From: Streptomyces sp. HUAS CB01
GTDB taxonomy: Bacteria; Actinomycetota; Actinomycetes; Streptomycetales; Streptomycetaceae
Reading direction: 5' to 3'
Length of the DNA stretch: 64,000 nt
Assembly (NCBI RefSeq): GCF_030406905.1
Contig: NZ_CP129137.1
Location: 6,975,501-7,039,500 of the forward strand
Of this stretch, positions 42,480-51,082 are shown in pieces (the first letter of the stretch is position 1; each line of letters begins with the position of its first letter). The position numbers and the translations under genes were made by a program. Below the pieces are notes generated by a model. It was not told the origin of the DNA. It did no database searches and worked only from the letters and a program-made list of their open reading frames with translations.

Positions 42480-43040
42480 TCACTCGGCGTCGAACCAGTC
42501 CTTGCCGGCGGCCCAGTGCCCGACCCAGCCGGCGAACCCGGACTCGGCCGTGGTGAAACCGAACTCCGCGCCGAACGGAGTGGCGCCCTCACCGGTGATG
42601 AGCCAGATGTGGCCCCGATGGGGTCCGGTGACGACGAGGTGCCAGTACATGCCGCACCCGTCCGTACCGAGAACGATCGACCCGTGGTCGAAGACCTGGT
42701 CCAGCAGCGGGCCCATCTCCTCCTCGGGGCGCGGGTCGTCCTCCCACAGCCACGGTGCGGTGAGAGGGAAGGGACGAGCGGGGTCCCGCGCGGGCCGGCC
42801 GTCGCCCCAGTCGTCGGGCAGTTCGGCCGGTCCGACCAGTCCGTAGTGCGGCGGCCCCTTGTGCGACCTGGCGGTGACCTCGGCGACGCACGTCCGGTAA
42901 GGCTCCGGCAGGACGATCCCGTGCTCCGCCTCGAAGGCGCGCACCGCTGTCCAGCCCAGCGCGGACTCGCCGCCGTCGTCGACGCCGAAGGCTTCTCGTA
43001 TCGAGGCGAGGTCGGCGGGGTCGGCATGTTCGGTGTTCAT
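42480..43040 (-). CDS. SMI1/KNR4 (SUKH) domain protein
   Basis: A 186-residue protein with the SUKH fold: the typical LGWTAVRAFEAEHGIVLPEPYRTCVAEV start (W... AFExxxGxxLPxxYR) and the beta-sheet part GTDGCGMYWHLVVTGPHRGH and FAGWVGHWAAG. Proteins with this domain are often immunity proteins for contact-dependent or polymorphic toxins but also have cellular roles. No toxin gene lies next to it. The alternative ATG at 43049 adds three residues. Confidence 0.8.
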   Translation of the reverse strand: MNTEHADPADLASIREAFGVDDGGESALGWTAVRAFEAEHGIVLPEPYRTCVAEVTARSHKGPPHYGLVGPAELPDDWGDGRPARDPARPFPLTAPWLWEDDPRPEEEMGPLLDQVFDHGSIVLGTDGCGMYWHLVVTGPHRGHIWLITGEGATPFGAEFGFTTAESGFAGWVGHWAAGKDWFDAE

Positions 43041-43291
43041 GACGCCCATTGATACAGGCAGCCACCGACACTGCCGCGTACGCGGGGGCCGGTGGGGAGG
43101 TGGCGGGCACCCACTGACCCTTCGAGGACCGTCGAGGCCGGTCCGGGAGTTGCCGAAGCGACGTGCCGGCCGACACCGGACCACCGACGGGACCGGGCCG
43201 CCGCCCACGACGTGCGCGCGTGGGGCCGCTTCAGTGAGACCCGATCGCCAGTCCGTGTGACGATCTCGGCGCTCGATGCGCTGGGACAACC

Positions 43292-44086
43292 GTGACTGGT
43301 GTATCCCTTCGCTCCTGGCTGGTGCTCGCGTTGCCCGTGACGACGTTGCTGCTGGTCGTCACCCTGCTGATGTTCCCCTCGGACACGTCGGTGCGCCCTC
43401 TCGTGCAGCGCGTCGCTCCGGTCGAGAACCTGCGTGATACCGCTCTGCCCGGCGGTGGCACGGCCCAGTTGTCCAAGTGCGGCGTGGACGACGGACCCCG
43501 CCCCGATCCGCGCGGTGAGGGCGAGCGCGGGGACGACCCCGCCCTGGTCCTCACGGCGTGGGACGTGAGGGATCCGGGCCCGGGGAACCCCGGCGACCCC
43601 ACCTTCACCGTTCACCTCGCCGTCCATGCCGAAGGCGCACCGCTCCTCCTGGAAGCGCCGTTGGCGAAGGGCGGAGTCACACTTGACCTCTACGGACCGC
43701 ACGGCGAGGGACGCCGGGCCAGCGCCCGCGGCCTCACCGCGACCGCCGTCGACGGCGGCCTCGAGGGCAAGCCCCTCGCCGCGCCGCCCTCGGGACGCTT
43801 CCGGGTCGCCTCCGGCAAGGTGCTGCACCTCGACGTCGCCGTGCCGGCGGGGGCGATCTGTCCGGGGCACAGCATGCTCGACGCCGTCCAGTGCAGCCCT
43901 GAGGTGACCAACGACGCCGCGGACTGCCCCGTCGTCACGGTGACCCTGTCCGACCCCGCCGTTCGCGCCCACCGCGCCGCGGAGGCCGAGGGCAACGCGG
44001 CGGACGGAACGCCTCCCACGGCACCGGAGTCCTTCAGCGACCGGCTCGTCGCCGTGTCGTTGGAGCCTGACGTCCGCGGCACGTGA
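43292..44086 (+). CDS. Membrane-anchored or secreted protein of unknown function
   Basis: A 264-residue protein, GTG start. One hydrophobic segment (WLVLALPVTTLLLVVTLLMF, residues about 9-28) serves as signal anchor. The extracytoplasmic part has a Cys-containing beta-rich region (LSKCGVDDGP; VPAGAICPGHSMLDAVQCSP; DAADCPVVTV), so disulfides are likely. No known domain is recognised. It is divergent from the SUKH gene. Confidence 0.7.
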   Translation: MTGVSLRSWLVLALPVTTLLLVVTLLMFPSDTSVRPLVQRVAPVENLRDTALPGGGTAQLSKCGVDDGPRPDPRGEGERGDDPALVLTAWDVRDPGPGNPGDPTFTVHLAVHAEGAPLLLEAPLAKGGVTLDLYGPHGEGRRASARGLTATAVDGGLEGKPLAAPPSGRFRVASGKVLHLDVAVPAGAICPGHSMLDAVQCSPEVTNDAADCPVVTVTLSDPAVRAHRAAEAEGNAADGTPPTAPESFSDRLVAVSLEPDVRGT

Positions 44087-44279
44087 GCGCGTGATGCTTC
44101 ACCACGGTCACGAAGCGGAACGCTTCTGGTGGAGCGGTCGGGGAGACCGCGTGTTCGTCCACACCTCCGGCGCCCCTGTCGCCTGCGTCACGGACGGTTC
44201 CTACGGCCCGAGGCATCGCTCACCTCACAGCGCTGTACGCGTGGAGCCGCCGGCCCGTCGCGACAGGGACGTGCCCCTT

Positions 44280-45059
44280 TCAGATCGCGTCGATCAGCGC
44301 CGCCAGTGCCGTGCCCAGCCGTTCCACACCTGCCCCGGCCGGGCCTCCGCGCTCCGTCATGCAGACGTCGCGGCGGATCTCGATCATCAGGGCGCTGACG
44401 CGGGCATCCCTGCCGTGGAAGTCGAGGGGCACGTACGTACCCGCGAAGGGGCTGTCGAGTCCGGTGCCCCCGAAGTCCGCGAACGCCCGCTCCGCGGCGG
44501 CGCGGAGCTCGGGCGGGGTGTGGAAGGGGTCCGTGCCCAGACAGATCGGTGGCCGGGGCCCGTCTCCGTGCAGCTCGTACGGGAGCGGCTCGGTGGGGTA
44601 CGAGTGGACGTCGATGACGACCGCCCGTCCGACGGCTTCGAGGCGGTCGGCCACGGCGGCGGTCATGGCCCGCGCGTACGGGTGGAAGTAGCGCTCGATG
44701 AGCGGCCCTGGGTCCGTGTCCGCGGGGCGGAGCCGCTCGCGGTGCGTGGTCCTCGTGTAGACCGCGCCCATGCCGACGGCGAGCATCTCCTCGCGCTCGT
44801 CGGGGAACCGCTCGGGGTCGATCACCAGCCGGGAGAGCCCGTTGACGAACCGCCACGGCCTGAGCGCCGCCGCGTCCGCCCCCGCGGTGGCGATGGCGGC
44901 CGTGTGGGCGTCGGTGATGCGGTCGAGTTCGAGCTCCAGTGCGGCGTCGTCCAGCTCGATGCCGTGGCGCACCCACTCCGGGATCTCACGCGAGGAGTGC
45001 GGGACGTGGAGGACGACGGGGGAGTCGCCGGCGCCCGGGAGGAGGTGGAAGGAGGACAT
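44280..45059 (-). CDS. N-formylglutamate amidohydrolase family protein
   Basis: A 259-residue zinc-dependent hydrolase. Motifs: VVLHVPHSSREIP near the start, VIDPERFPDEREEM, VYTRTTHRERLR, VIDVHSYPTEPLP and ICLGTDPFHTPPEL, ending with the arginine-rich IEIRRDVCM. The family ends the formyl branch of histidine breakdown (HutG type), but no hut genes adjoin it, so the true substrate may differ. ATG at 45059 chosen; an in-frame GTG 15 bases earlier is possible. Confidence 0.88.
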   Translation of the reverse strand: MSSFHLLPGAGDSPVVLHVPHSSREIPEWVRHGIELDDAALELELDRITDAHTAAIATAGADAAALRPWRFVNGLSRLVIDPERFPDEREEMLAVGMGAVYTRTTHRERLRPADTDPGPLIERYFHPYARAMTAAVADRLEAVGRAVVIDVHSYPTEPLPYELHGDGPRPPICLGTDPFHTPPELRAAAERAFADFGGTGLDSPFAGTYVPLDFHGRDARVSALMIEIRRDVCMTERGGPAGAGVERLGTALAALIDAI

Positions 45060-45386
45060 GAAGCATGTTCCCACGGTCGATGTCGGTGGTCACGGCCCGG
45101 GTCGGGGCAGGGGGACCCCTTGCGCGCGCAGGCAGAGTTCGAGCCGCGCACGGGCGGCCGCCGGGCCGATCTCGCGTCCCGGGCTCCGCTCCTCGGCGTC
45201 CTCGACCGCCCCTTTAACATCGAACTGATTTCTGACGCAACCTCTCTTTTTTCTGGGTGTGGCTGGTTATGATCGGGCTCCTCATCCTGGTCCCGACCTG
45301 GGCCGGAACGGTGTTTCCCCAGTCCCCTGGGGCAGCGCCCCGGTCCGTCGACGGTCCGTCACGCTGTCCCCCGTTCCCGAGGACTG
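45060..45386. promoter_or_regulatory. Divergent promoter region before the conservon
   Basis: This 327-base gap contains an unusual AT-rich island at about 45210-45275 (runs such as TTTAACATCGAACTGATTTC and CTCTCTTTTTTC, and GGTTATGATC), probably the conservon promoter. No gene is seen. Confidence 0.5.
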
Positions 45387-48011
45387 ATGTCACCGATACA
45401 ACCCATCGGGTCACGAGGCCCGTCGGCGGCCCGCCGGCGGCGCACGGTGCGCCTGCGTACGCTGCTCGTCTGGCTCGCGGTCGTCCCCATCGTGGCTCTC
45501 GGCGTCCAATCGGCGCTGGCCGCGAACCGGTTGCTGGAGCAGTCGGGGCACCTGCGCGCCGATGTGGAGTCCGGTGAACGGCTGGGCGTACCGCTCTACC
45601 GGCTCATGGTGGCGATGCAGTCCGAGCGCACGCTGACCGCCGCGCGCTGGGCGGGCACCACCGTGCCCGAGGACGCCATGCGGGAGCGGCGCGCGGCCAC
45701 CGACCGGGCCGCGACCGGGTTCCGCCGGTCGTGGGTGCCCGGCAGCGCGGTGTCCGAGCTGGCGGACCGCCGGCTCGTGGAGGTCGCGCAGGGCCTGGAC
45801 GACCTGGGCTCCTACCGCGAGCGCACGGACAGCGGCATCGGGAGCGCCGACAGCACGCTCGTGTACTACAGCGGCGTGATCGGCCAGATGATCCGCTTCT
45901 ACCAGGACGAGCTGAGCCACATGGAGGACGGCGGGCTCAGCGAGGACACCCGGGTCGTCACCGCCATGTTCGCGGCGTCCGAGATGGTGGCCCAGGAGGA
46001 CATGATCCTCGCGCAGGCCGGGCCCGCCAGGACGCTGACCACCTCCAGGTTCGCGGACTTCGTCAACGCCGTCGGGGCCCAGCGGTACCTCTACGACGCA
46101 TGGATCGTGCCGTATCTGCCCGACGCGCAGAACGACCTCTACGCGCAGATGGTCCGCTCGGGGGCGTGGCAGACCAAGACCCGCATCGAGAGCGCGGTCC
46201 TGGCCGAGCAGTCGATCACCGACGACGGCGTGAAGCTGCCCCGGGACATCAACGGCTGGCGGGCCGCGCAGGAACAGTGGGGGCCGCAGCTCAGCACACT
46301 GAACGCCGACCGGTCCCGGGCCCTGCTGTCGCGCGCCGACGCCCGGGCGTCGGACCTCGAGACGGAGGTCGCCTGGCTGATCGCGGGCAGCGCCGCCGCG
46401 CTGCTGGCCGTCGCGGCCGTCGTGGCCCTCACCACACGGTCGGTGCTGCGCCGGCTGAGCCGTCTGCACGACCGGACCGTGACGATCGCCGAGAGCACAC
46501 TGCCGGACGTCGTGGAGCGGCTGCAGAGTGGCCGGCCCGTCGACTCGGACGCACTGCCCGCGGTCCGCGGCGAGCAGGACGAAGTGGGGCGTATCAGTGA
46601 TGCGTTCGCCCGGGTGGTCGCCGTCTCCGTGAGCGGTCACCGGCAACTTGCCGCCGAGCGCCTGGGCTTCGGGATGTTCGCCGCGGGCATCGCTTCACGC
46701 ACCGGCAACCTGGTCAGCCGCCAGCTGAGCCTCACCGAGGACCTCCAGGACGCCTTCGGGCACGACGAGGCGCTCCTCGCCCAGTTGATGCGGGCCGACC
46801 AGCTGACGGTCGGCATGCGCCGGCAGATCGAGAACCTGCTCATCCTGGCGGGCGGCGAGATCCCCGACCCGCACACCGAGCCCATGCGCATCGCGGACGT
46901 GCTGCGCGAGGCGGCCGCGGAGGTCGAGGACTTCCGGCGGATCGAGCGCCAGGCGCTGGACGAGATCAGCGTCGAGGCCTCCGTGATCAGCCAGGTCAGC
47001 CATCTCCTCGCCGAACTCCTGGACAACGCCACGCGGTTCTCGCCGCCGAGGTCGAAGGTCGTCATCAGGGCCGAGCTCGTGGCCGACGGGCTGTCGGTCG
47101 AGATCGAGGACCGCGGCCCGAGGGTGGCTCCCGCCACGTACGAGGAGATGAACGGACGCCTGCACTCGGCACCCCCGTACGCCGTCCTGGCGGAGAACGC
47201 CCATCGGCTGGGGCTCTTCGTGGTCGGCCACCTCGCCGACGGGCTCGGGGCCACGGTCATCCTGCGCAGGTCGGTGTACGGCGGGACGTCGGCCGTCGTC
47301 ATTCTTCCCGAGGCACTGCTGGTACCGACCGGGAGCGGGACGGGGGGTGCGGCGGGGCAGCCGCGCGGGGCCTCCCCGGCGGCCGGGGCCGCGGGGGAGG
47401 AGCCGCCGCGCCGGGAGCCCGCAGGCGCGGGGTCCGTACGCGCGGAGCCCCCGACGATGCCCGCAGTGGCCGGCCGCGGACCCGCATCGGACGGCGACGT
47501 ACCCGCACCGGACGGGCCGGGGTCCGTACCGGACGCCGGCAAGCCCGAACCGGACAGCCACGGTGCCGCGTCGGTGGGCCACGGCCCCGCGCCGGTCGGC
47601 ATCGGCGAGGGCGGGTCCGAGCCGGCTCCGCAGACGGACGCCGGCCTGCCCGTCCGCGGGGCGCACAGACGGCCGGACACGCGGCCGGCCGAGGAGTCGC
47701 ACGCGCGGCCGGGGGAACAGCCTGGCGCGCGCTCCGCCGGGCAGCCTCACGAACGGTCCGCCGAGCCGGTGCGCGAGCGGTCGCGGGAGGCCACGACGCG
47801 GCCCGCCCGCCCGCTCGCCGGCGCCCGTCCCGCCCTCCCCGAACGTGTCCCGCAGACGCACATGGCCGAGCAGCTCCAAGCTCCGCGGCGCGCGACGGAA
47901 GTGGCGGCCGTGCGGGAGGACGACACCCCGGAAGAGGTGGCGGACGCCTGGGCGGACTACGAGCAGGGAACCCAGATGGTGGAAGAAGAGCTCCGACAGG
48001 ATCGGCGATGA
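45387..48011 (+). CDS. Conservon kinase-like protein CvnA with NIT domain, catalytic His missing
   Basis: An 874-residue membrane protein. A first membrane helix (about 24-44) and a second (about 330-355) bracket a nitrate/nitrite-sensor-like helical domain. Next come a HAMP-like linker and a kinase core. In other conservons the helix reads (L)DHLATR with the phospho-acceptor His; here it is RADQLTVGMRRQIENLLILA, with Gln472 at that place. The ATPase N-box ELLDNATRFSPP is intact, but the G1 box EIEDRGPRVAP lacks the usual DxGxG. The C-terminal 230 residues are Pro/Gly/Arg-rich and disordered. It starts a four-gene overlapping operon. Probably a scaffold or ATP-binding sensor, no longer a kinase. 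Confidence 0.9.
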   Translation: MSPIQPIGSRGPSAARRRRTVRLRTLLVWLAVVPIVALGVQSALAANRLLEQSGHLRADVESGERLGVPLYRLMVAMQSERTLTAARWAGTTVPEDAMRERRAATDRAATGFRRSWVPGSAVSELADRRLVEVAQGLDDLGSYRERTDSGIGSADSTLVYYSGVIGQMIRFYQDELSHMEDGGLSEDTRVVTAMFAASEMVAQEDMILAQAGPARTLTTSRFADFVNAVGAQRYLYDAWIVPYLPDAQNDLYAQMVRSGAWQTKTRIESAVLAEQSITDDGVKLPRDINGWRAAQEQWGPQLSTLNADRSRALLSRADARASDLETEVAWLIAGSAAALLAVAAVVALTTRSVLRRLSRLHDRTVTIAESTLPDVVERLQSGRPVDSDALPAVRGEQDEVGRISDAFARVVAVSVSGHRQLAAERLGFGMFAAGIASRTGNLVSRQLSLTEDLQDAFGHDEALLAQLMRADQLTVGMRRQIENLLILAGGEIPDPHTEPMRIADVLREAAAEVEDFRRIERQALDEISVEASVISQVSHLLAELLDNATRFSPPRSKVVIRAELVADGLSVEIEDRGPRVAPATYEEMNGRLHSAPPYAVLAENAHRLGLFVVGHLADGLGATVILRRSVYGGTSAVVILPEALLVPTGSGTGGAAGQPRGASPAAGAAGEEPPRREPAGAGSVRAEPPTMPAVAGRGPASDGDVPAPDGPGSVPDAGKPEPDSHGAASVGHGPAPVGIGEGGSEPAPQTDAGLPVRGAHRRPDTRPAEESHARPGEQPGARSAGQPHERSAEPVRERSREATTRPARPLAGARPALPERVPQTHMAEQLQAPRRATEVAAVREDDTPEEVADAWADYEQGTQMVEEELRQDRR

Positions 48012-48415
48012 CGACGACATCCAACGACATGATCTTCAGCGTCCTGGACAACAACCTGAGCCGGATCGCCGGTGTCAAGGGGGCCGTGCTGCTGTCCAAC
48101 GACGGGATCATGCTCAGCTCCTACTTGCTGGACCGGCCCCAGGGGGAGCGCGTCGCCGCTGCGTCCTCCGGGATCGCGTCCACGATGAAGGCCATATCCC
48201 GGGAGGTCGACGGCGGGCGGGTGATCCGTCAGCTGGTCGAGATGGACGACCGGTACCTCTGCATCGTCGGCTGCGGGGAGGGCAGCACCCTCATCGTCGT
48301 GACGTCCCGCAAGGCCCGGCTCGGTGAGCTCGGCGGCGAGGCCGTCCGCACCGCGCAGGCGCTCGGCGAGTGGCTGAGCACGCCCGAACGCAGTGAGGCG
48401 CCGACGTCGCCATGA
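48008..48415 (+). CDS. Roadblock/LC7 domain protein (CvnB)
   Basis: A 135-residue soluble protein with the roadblock fold (NLSRIAGVKGAVLLSNDGIM, then IASTMKAISREVDGG and YLCIVGCGEGSTLIVV). In conservons it acts as the GTPase-activating partner of CvnD and docks on the sensor. ATG overlaps the preceding stop (ATGA). Length normal. Confidence 0.95.
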   Translation: MTTTSNDMIFSVLDNNLSRIAGVKGAVLLSNDGIMLSSYLLDRPQGERVAAASSGIASTMKAISREVDGGRVIRQLVEMDDRYLCIVGCGEGSTLIVVTSRKARLGELGGEAVRTAQALGEWLSTPERSEAPTSP

Positions 48416-48777
48416 CCGATGCGCCGCGCCGAGGAGGCGGCCGCCGGACGCGGCTGTACGCCCTGACCGACGGGCGTACGACCGCTCCGCACGCCTCGCT
48501 GACCATGGACACCACGGTCACGGCGGCGGTCTCCCCGGACGCGTACGACGGCCTGCCCAGCGAGTGGCAGGCCGTCCTGTCCCTGTGCATGCCGCCGAAC
48601 GGCAGGGCGGTCGCGGAGATCGCGGCCCGTATGCACATGCGCCTGACGCCCACGATCCTCCTCCTCGGAGAGTTGGAGGACCGCGGGCTGGTCCGGCACC
48701 GGCCGCCCCTGGAGGAGGCCGAGACCAGCAATGTCCACCTGCTCATGAGAATCAGGGACAACCTTGCCCGGATATGA
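48412..48777 (+). CDS. DUF742 protein (CvnC)
   Basis: A 121-residue protein with the DUF742 pattern: RTRLYALTDGRT at the start, then LPSEWQAVLSLCMPPNGRAV and a winged-helix-like AEIAARMHMRLTPTILLLGE. Component of the conservon complex; exact role unknown. ATGA overlap with the roadblock gene. Confidence 0.95.
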   Translation: MTDAPRRGGGRRTRLYALTDGRTTAPHASLTMDTTVTAAVSPDAYDGLPSEWQAVLSLCMPPNGRAVAEIAARMHMRLTPTILLLGELEDRGLVRHRPPLEEAETSNVHLLMRIRDNLARI

Positions 48778-49354
48778 CACCTCCGCCCAGGACGTCGCCC
48801 CCGTCAAGATCCTCGTGGCCGGAGGATTCGGCGTCGGCAAGACGACACTGGTCGAGACGATCTCCGAGATCGAGCCGTTGCGTACGGAGGAGCGGCTGAC
48901 GGCCGCAGGCGTCGGCGTCGACGACCTGGAGGGGATCGAGTCCAAGACGGTGACGACGGTGGCGATGGACTTCGGCCGCCTGACCCTCACCGACGCGGGC
49001 GTCGTCCTCTACCTGTTCGGAACGCCGGGCCAGGAGCGGTTCTGGTTCATGTGGGACGACCTGCTCAACGGCGCCCTCGGGGCGATCGTGCTGGTCGACA
49101 CCCGGCGCCTCGACCGCAGTTTCCCGGCGGTCGACTTCTTCGAGAACCGCGGGCTCCCGTTCGTGGTCGGCGCGAACTGCTTCCACGGCGAACAGCTCTA
49201 CAGCGCCGAGGAGATCCGCTCGGCGCTGCACCTCCGCGACACCAGCACGCCCGTCCTCATGCTCGACGCCCGCACCCGCACGGACGTGCGCGCGGCGCTG
49301 CTGGCGCTCCTCGACATGCTGATCGCCAGGGCGGGGGCGGCGGAGCGGGTGTGA
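48764..49354 (+). CDS. Conservon small GTPase (CvnD)
   Basis: A 196-residue Ras-like GTPase. P-loop VAGGFGVGKTTLVETIS near residue 18, switch II FGTPGQERFWFMWDDLL and LVDTRRLDRSFPAVDFFE follow. TTG start, 14 bases inside the DUF742 gene; homology begins right after it. The NKxD-like specificity element is atypical (VGANCF), as is usual in this family. It closes the operon; signalling through the roadblock protein and the sensor is the family model. Confidence 0.94.
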   Translation: MPGYDTSAQDVAPVKILVAGGFGVGKTTLVETISEIEPLRTEERLTAAGVGVDDLEGIESKTVTTVAMDFGRLTLTDAGVVLYLFGTPGQERFWFMWDDLLNGALGAIVLVDTRRLDRSFPAVDFFENRGLPFVVGANCFHGEQLYSAEEIRSALHLRDTSTPVLMLDARTRTDVRAALLALLDMLIARAGAAERV

Positions 49355-49529
49355 ACCCGGGGGCGCACCGAGCGGCCCGCTCCACGACACGGCCGGGCCT
49401 CCCGCGCGCACCGGTGGAGGCCACGAAGAGCACGGGGCGCGCGCAGCGGATCCGCGTCGTGCTGCCGCCCCTGCCCGTGGCCCCACGGCGCGTTGCCCCC
49501 ATCCCACCCCCCGACGTGGCCATGCTGCT

Positions 49530-50225
49530 GTGCCCATGGGGATGCTCCTTCCGGCCGTGGCCGTGCTCGCCGTCGCGCATGCGCTGGTCAACCGCGTCGG
49601 GCCCGGGCTCTACGTACCCGTCTGTGTCGCCGCGGCCGCTGTCCTCGTGCTGCTCGCGCGGCTGGACGGGGTCACCTGGGACGAGCTGGGGACGGGGCGG
49701 TCGTCGGTGCGCCGCGGGCTGCGGTGGGGGCTCGTCCTCGTGGGGGCCGTGCTCGCGGTGTACGCCGTGGCGCCGGCCCTGCCGTTCACACGGGAGGCGT
49801 TCGTCGACCGGCGCGTGGCCGGGCTGTCGGCGGGGGAACTGGTGTACCGGGTGTTCGTGCGCGTGCCGTTCGGGACCGTGCTGCTGGAGGAGGTCGCGTT
49901 CCGGGGCGTGCTGTGGGCCCTCCTCCGCAGACGATGGGGGACGGGGTGGGCCACGGCCGGCTCCTCGGTCCTCTTCGGGCTGTGGCACATCGTGCCGTCC
50001 CGCGGACTCACGCGATCCAACGCGGCCGTCGAGGCGGTGTTCGGCACGGGCGGGACCGCCGTCGCGCTGTCGGTGGGTGCGGCGGTCGTCGGGACCGCGC
50101 TCGCGGGGGTGGTGTTCTGCGAGGTGCGCCGCCGGTCCGGGAGTCTGATTCCGCCCGTCGCCCTGCACTGCGCGCTCAACAGCGGCGGCTACGCCCTGGC
50201 GTGGCTGGCCGCCCGCCCGGGCTGA
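49530..50225 (+). CDS. CPBP family intramembrane metalloprotease
   Basis: A 231-residue protein with about six membrane segments. The CPBP motifs are present: EEVAFRGVLWALL (Glu pair and Arg), VLFGLWHIVPS (His) and PPVALHCALNSGGY (His, Asn). Such proteins resemble CAAX-processing enzymes and may cleave or bind prenylated or small membrane peptides. GTG at 49530 or ATG at 49536/49542 could be the start. It is monocistronic and ends at a terminator. Confidence 0.88.
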   Translation: MPMGMLLPAVAVLAVAHALVNRVGPGLYVPVCVAAAAVLVLLARLDGVTWDELGTGRSSVRRGLRWGLVLVGAVLAVYAVAPALPFTREAFVDRRVAGLSAGELVYRVFVRVPFGTVLLEEVAFRGVLWALLRRRWGTGWATAGSSVLFGLWHIVPSRGLTRSNAAVEAVFGTGGTAVALSVGAAVVGTALAGVVFCEVRRRSGSLIPPVALHCALNSGGYALAWLAARPG

Positions 50226-50241
50226 GCGGCGGCCGGGCGAC

Positions 50242-50293
50242 GGGGAGCGTCCCTCGTCCGGGGCCGGCAGACCCCGGGCGAGCGACGCTCCCC
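50242..50293. terminator. Long hairpin between convergent genes
   Basis: GGGGAGCGTC-CCTCGTCCGGGG pairs with CCCCGGGCGAG-CGACGCTCCCC with a small bulge, loop about eight bases. It serves the CPBP gene and the minus-strand gene ending at 50300. Confidence 0.8.
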
Positions 50294-50299
50294 ACGCCG

Positions 50300-51082
50300 T
50301 CAGGCTCCCGGCGGCAGGTGGGCCGGGCGGCCGTTGCCGCGGGTGAGGCGGTAGCCCCAGATGCCGGCCAGCGCGGCCAGCACCGCGCCGGACGCCGTCC
50401 AGAGGATGCGGGAGGACCACCAGCCCGACGACCAGCCGCCGTCCGGTGCGACCTCCCGGCCGGTGGCGGGGACCAGCGGTTCGGCGAGCCGGCCGTCGAC
50501 GGCCGCGGCGCCGCCGGAGTCGGCGGCGGTGACCTCCAGCGTGGCGTCCACCGGCTCGCCCAGATCCTCGGCGGGCGCCGCGACGACGGTCAGGCGTACG
50601 TAATAGGCCCCGGGCAGCGGGTCGTTCGCCCACGGCTCGGACCAGGCCCGGACCGTGCGCAGCGCGCAGCTCAGCTCGACCGACGAGGCGTCCGCCGGGG
50701 CGGGCCGCACGTCGCTGCCGTAGCGGCAGGCCTGGCGGCGCCGCAGTCCGTCGTAGACGTCGAGCCGCCAGGTGTGGGTGCCGTGGCGTGCCTCGGAGCG
50801 GGGCAGCTTGACCGTGGCCCTGACGGTGGCCTGCTGTCCGGCGTCCGCCGGGAACTGCCAGTACAGGTAGTCACCCGTCGACGCCTGCGCCGTGGCCCGC
50901 TGCCCGGGACGTACGACGGCGGCGGTACGGAAGGACGTGCCGGCCTCGGTCGGTGCGGCGGACTCGTCCTCCGCGCTCGCGCTCGGCGAGGGGGAGTCCG
51001 CGGCGGCGACGCCCGGGAACGGCAGGATGGACAGTGCGGCGGCGGCGATCAGCGCGGCCGTGAACGTACGTACGGTACGCAT
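50300..51082 (-). CDS. Secreted, membrane-anchored protein of unknown function
   Basis: A 260-residue protein. Signal peptide MRTVRTFTAALIAAAALSIL (cleavage near VAAADS), then a Ser/Ala linker, a beta-rich domain with two Cys pairs (for example RQACRYGS and VELSCALR), and one C-terminal membrane helix (WTASGAVLAALAGIWGYRLT) followed by a basic tail. Its ATG shares one base with the stop of the upstream vWA gene (TGATG), so the pair is translated together and probably acts as a complex on the outer face of the membrane. No named domain is recognised. Confidence 0.75.
   Translation of the reverse strand: MRTVRTFTAALIAAAALSILPFPGVAAADSPSPSASAEDESAAPTEAGTSFRTAAVVRPGQRATAQASTGDYLYWQFPADAGQQATVRATVKLPRSEARHGTHTWRLDVYDGLRRRQACRYGSDVRPAPADASSVELSCALRTVRAWSEPWANDPLPGAYYVRLTVVAAPAEDLGEPVDATLEVTAADSGGAAAVDGRLAEPLVPATGREVAPDGGWSSGWWSSRILWTASGAVLAALAGIWGYRLTRGNGRPAHLPPGA

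Noticed and set aside
42480..43040. SUKH protein as proof of a polymorphic toxin locus
   Set aside because: No toxin, secretion or further immunity gene is adjacent; the domain alone is not enough.
44087..44279. Short plus-strand ORF beginning MLHHGHEAERFWWSGRG
   Set aside because: It runs into the antisense of the amidohydrolase gene, has no ribosome site and no recognisable family.
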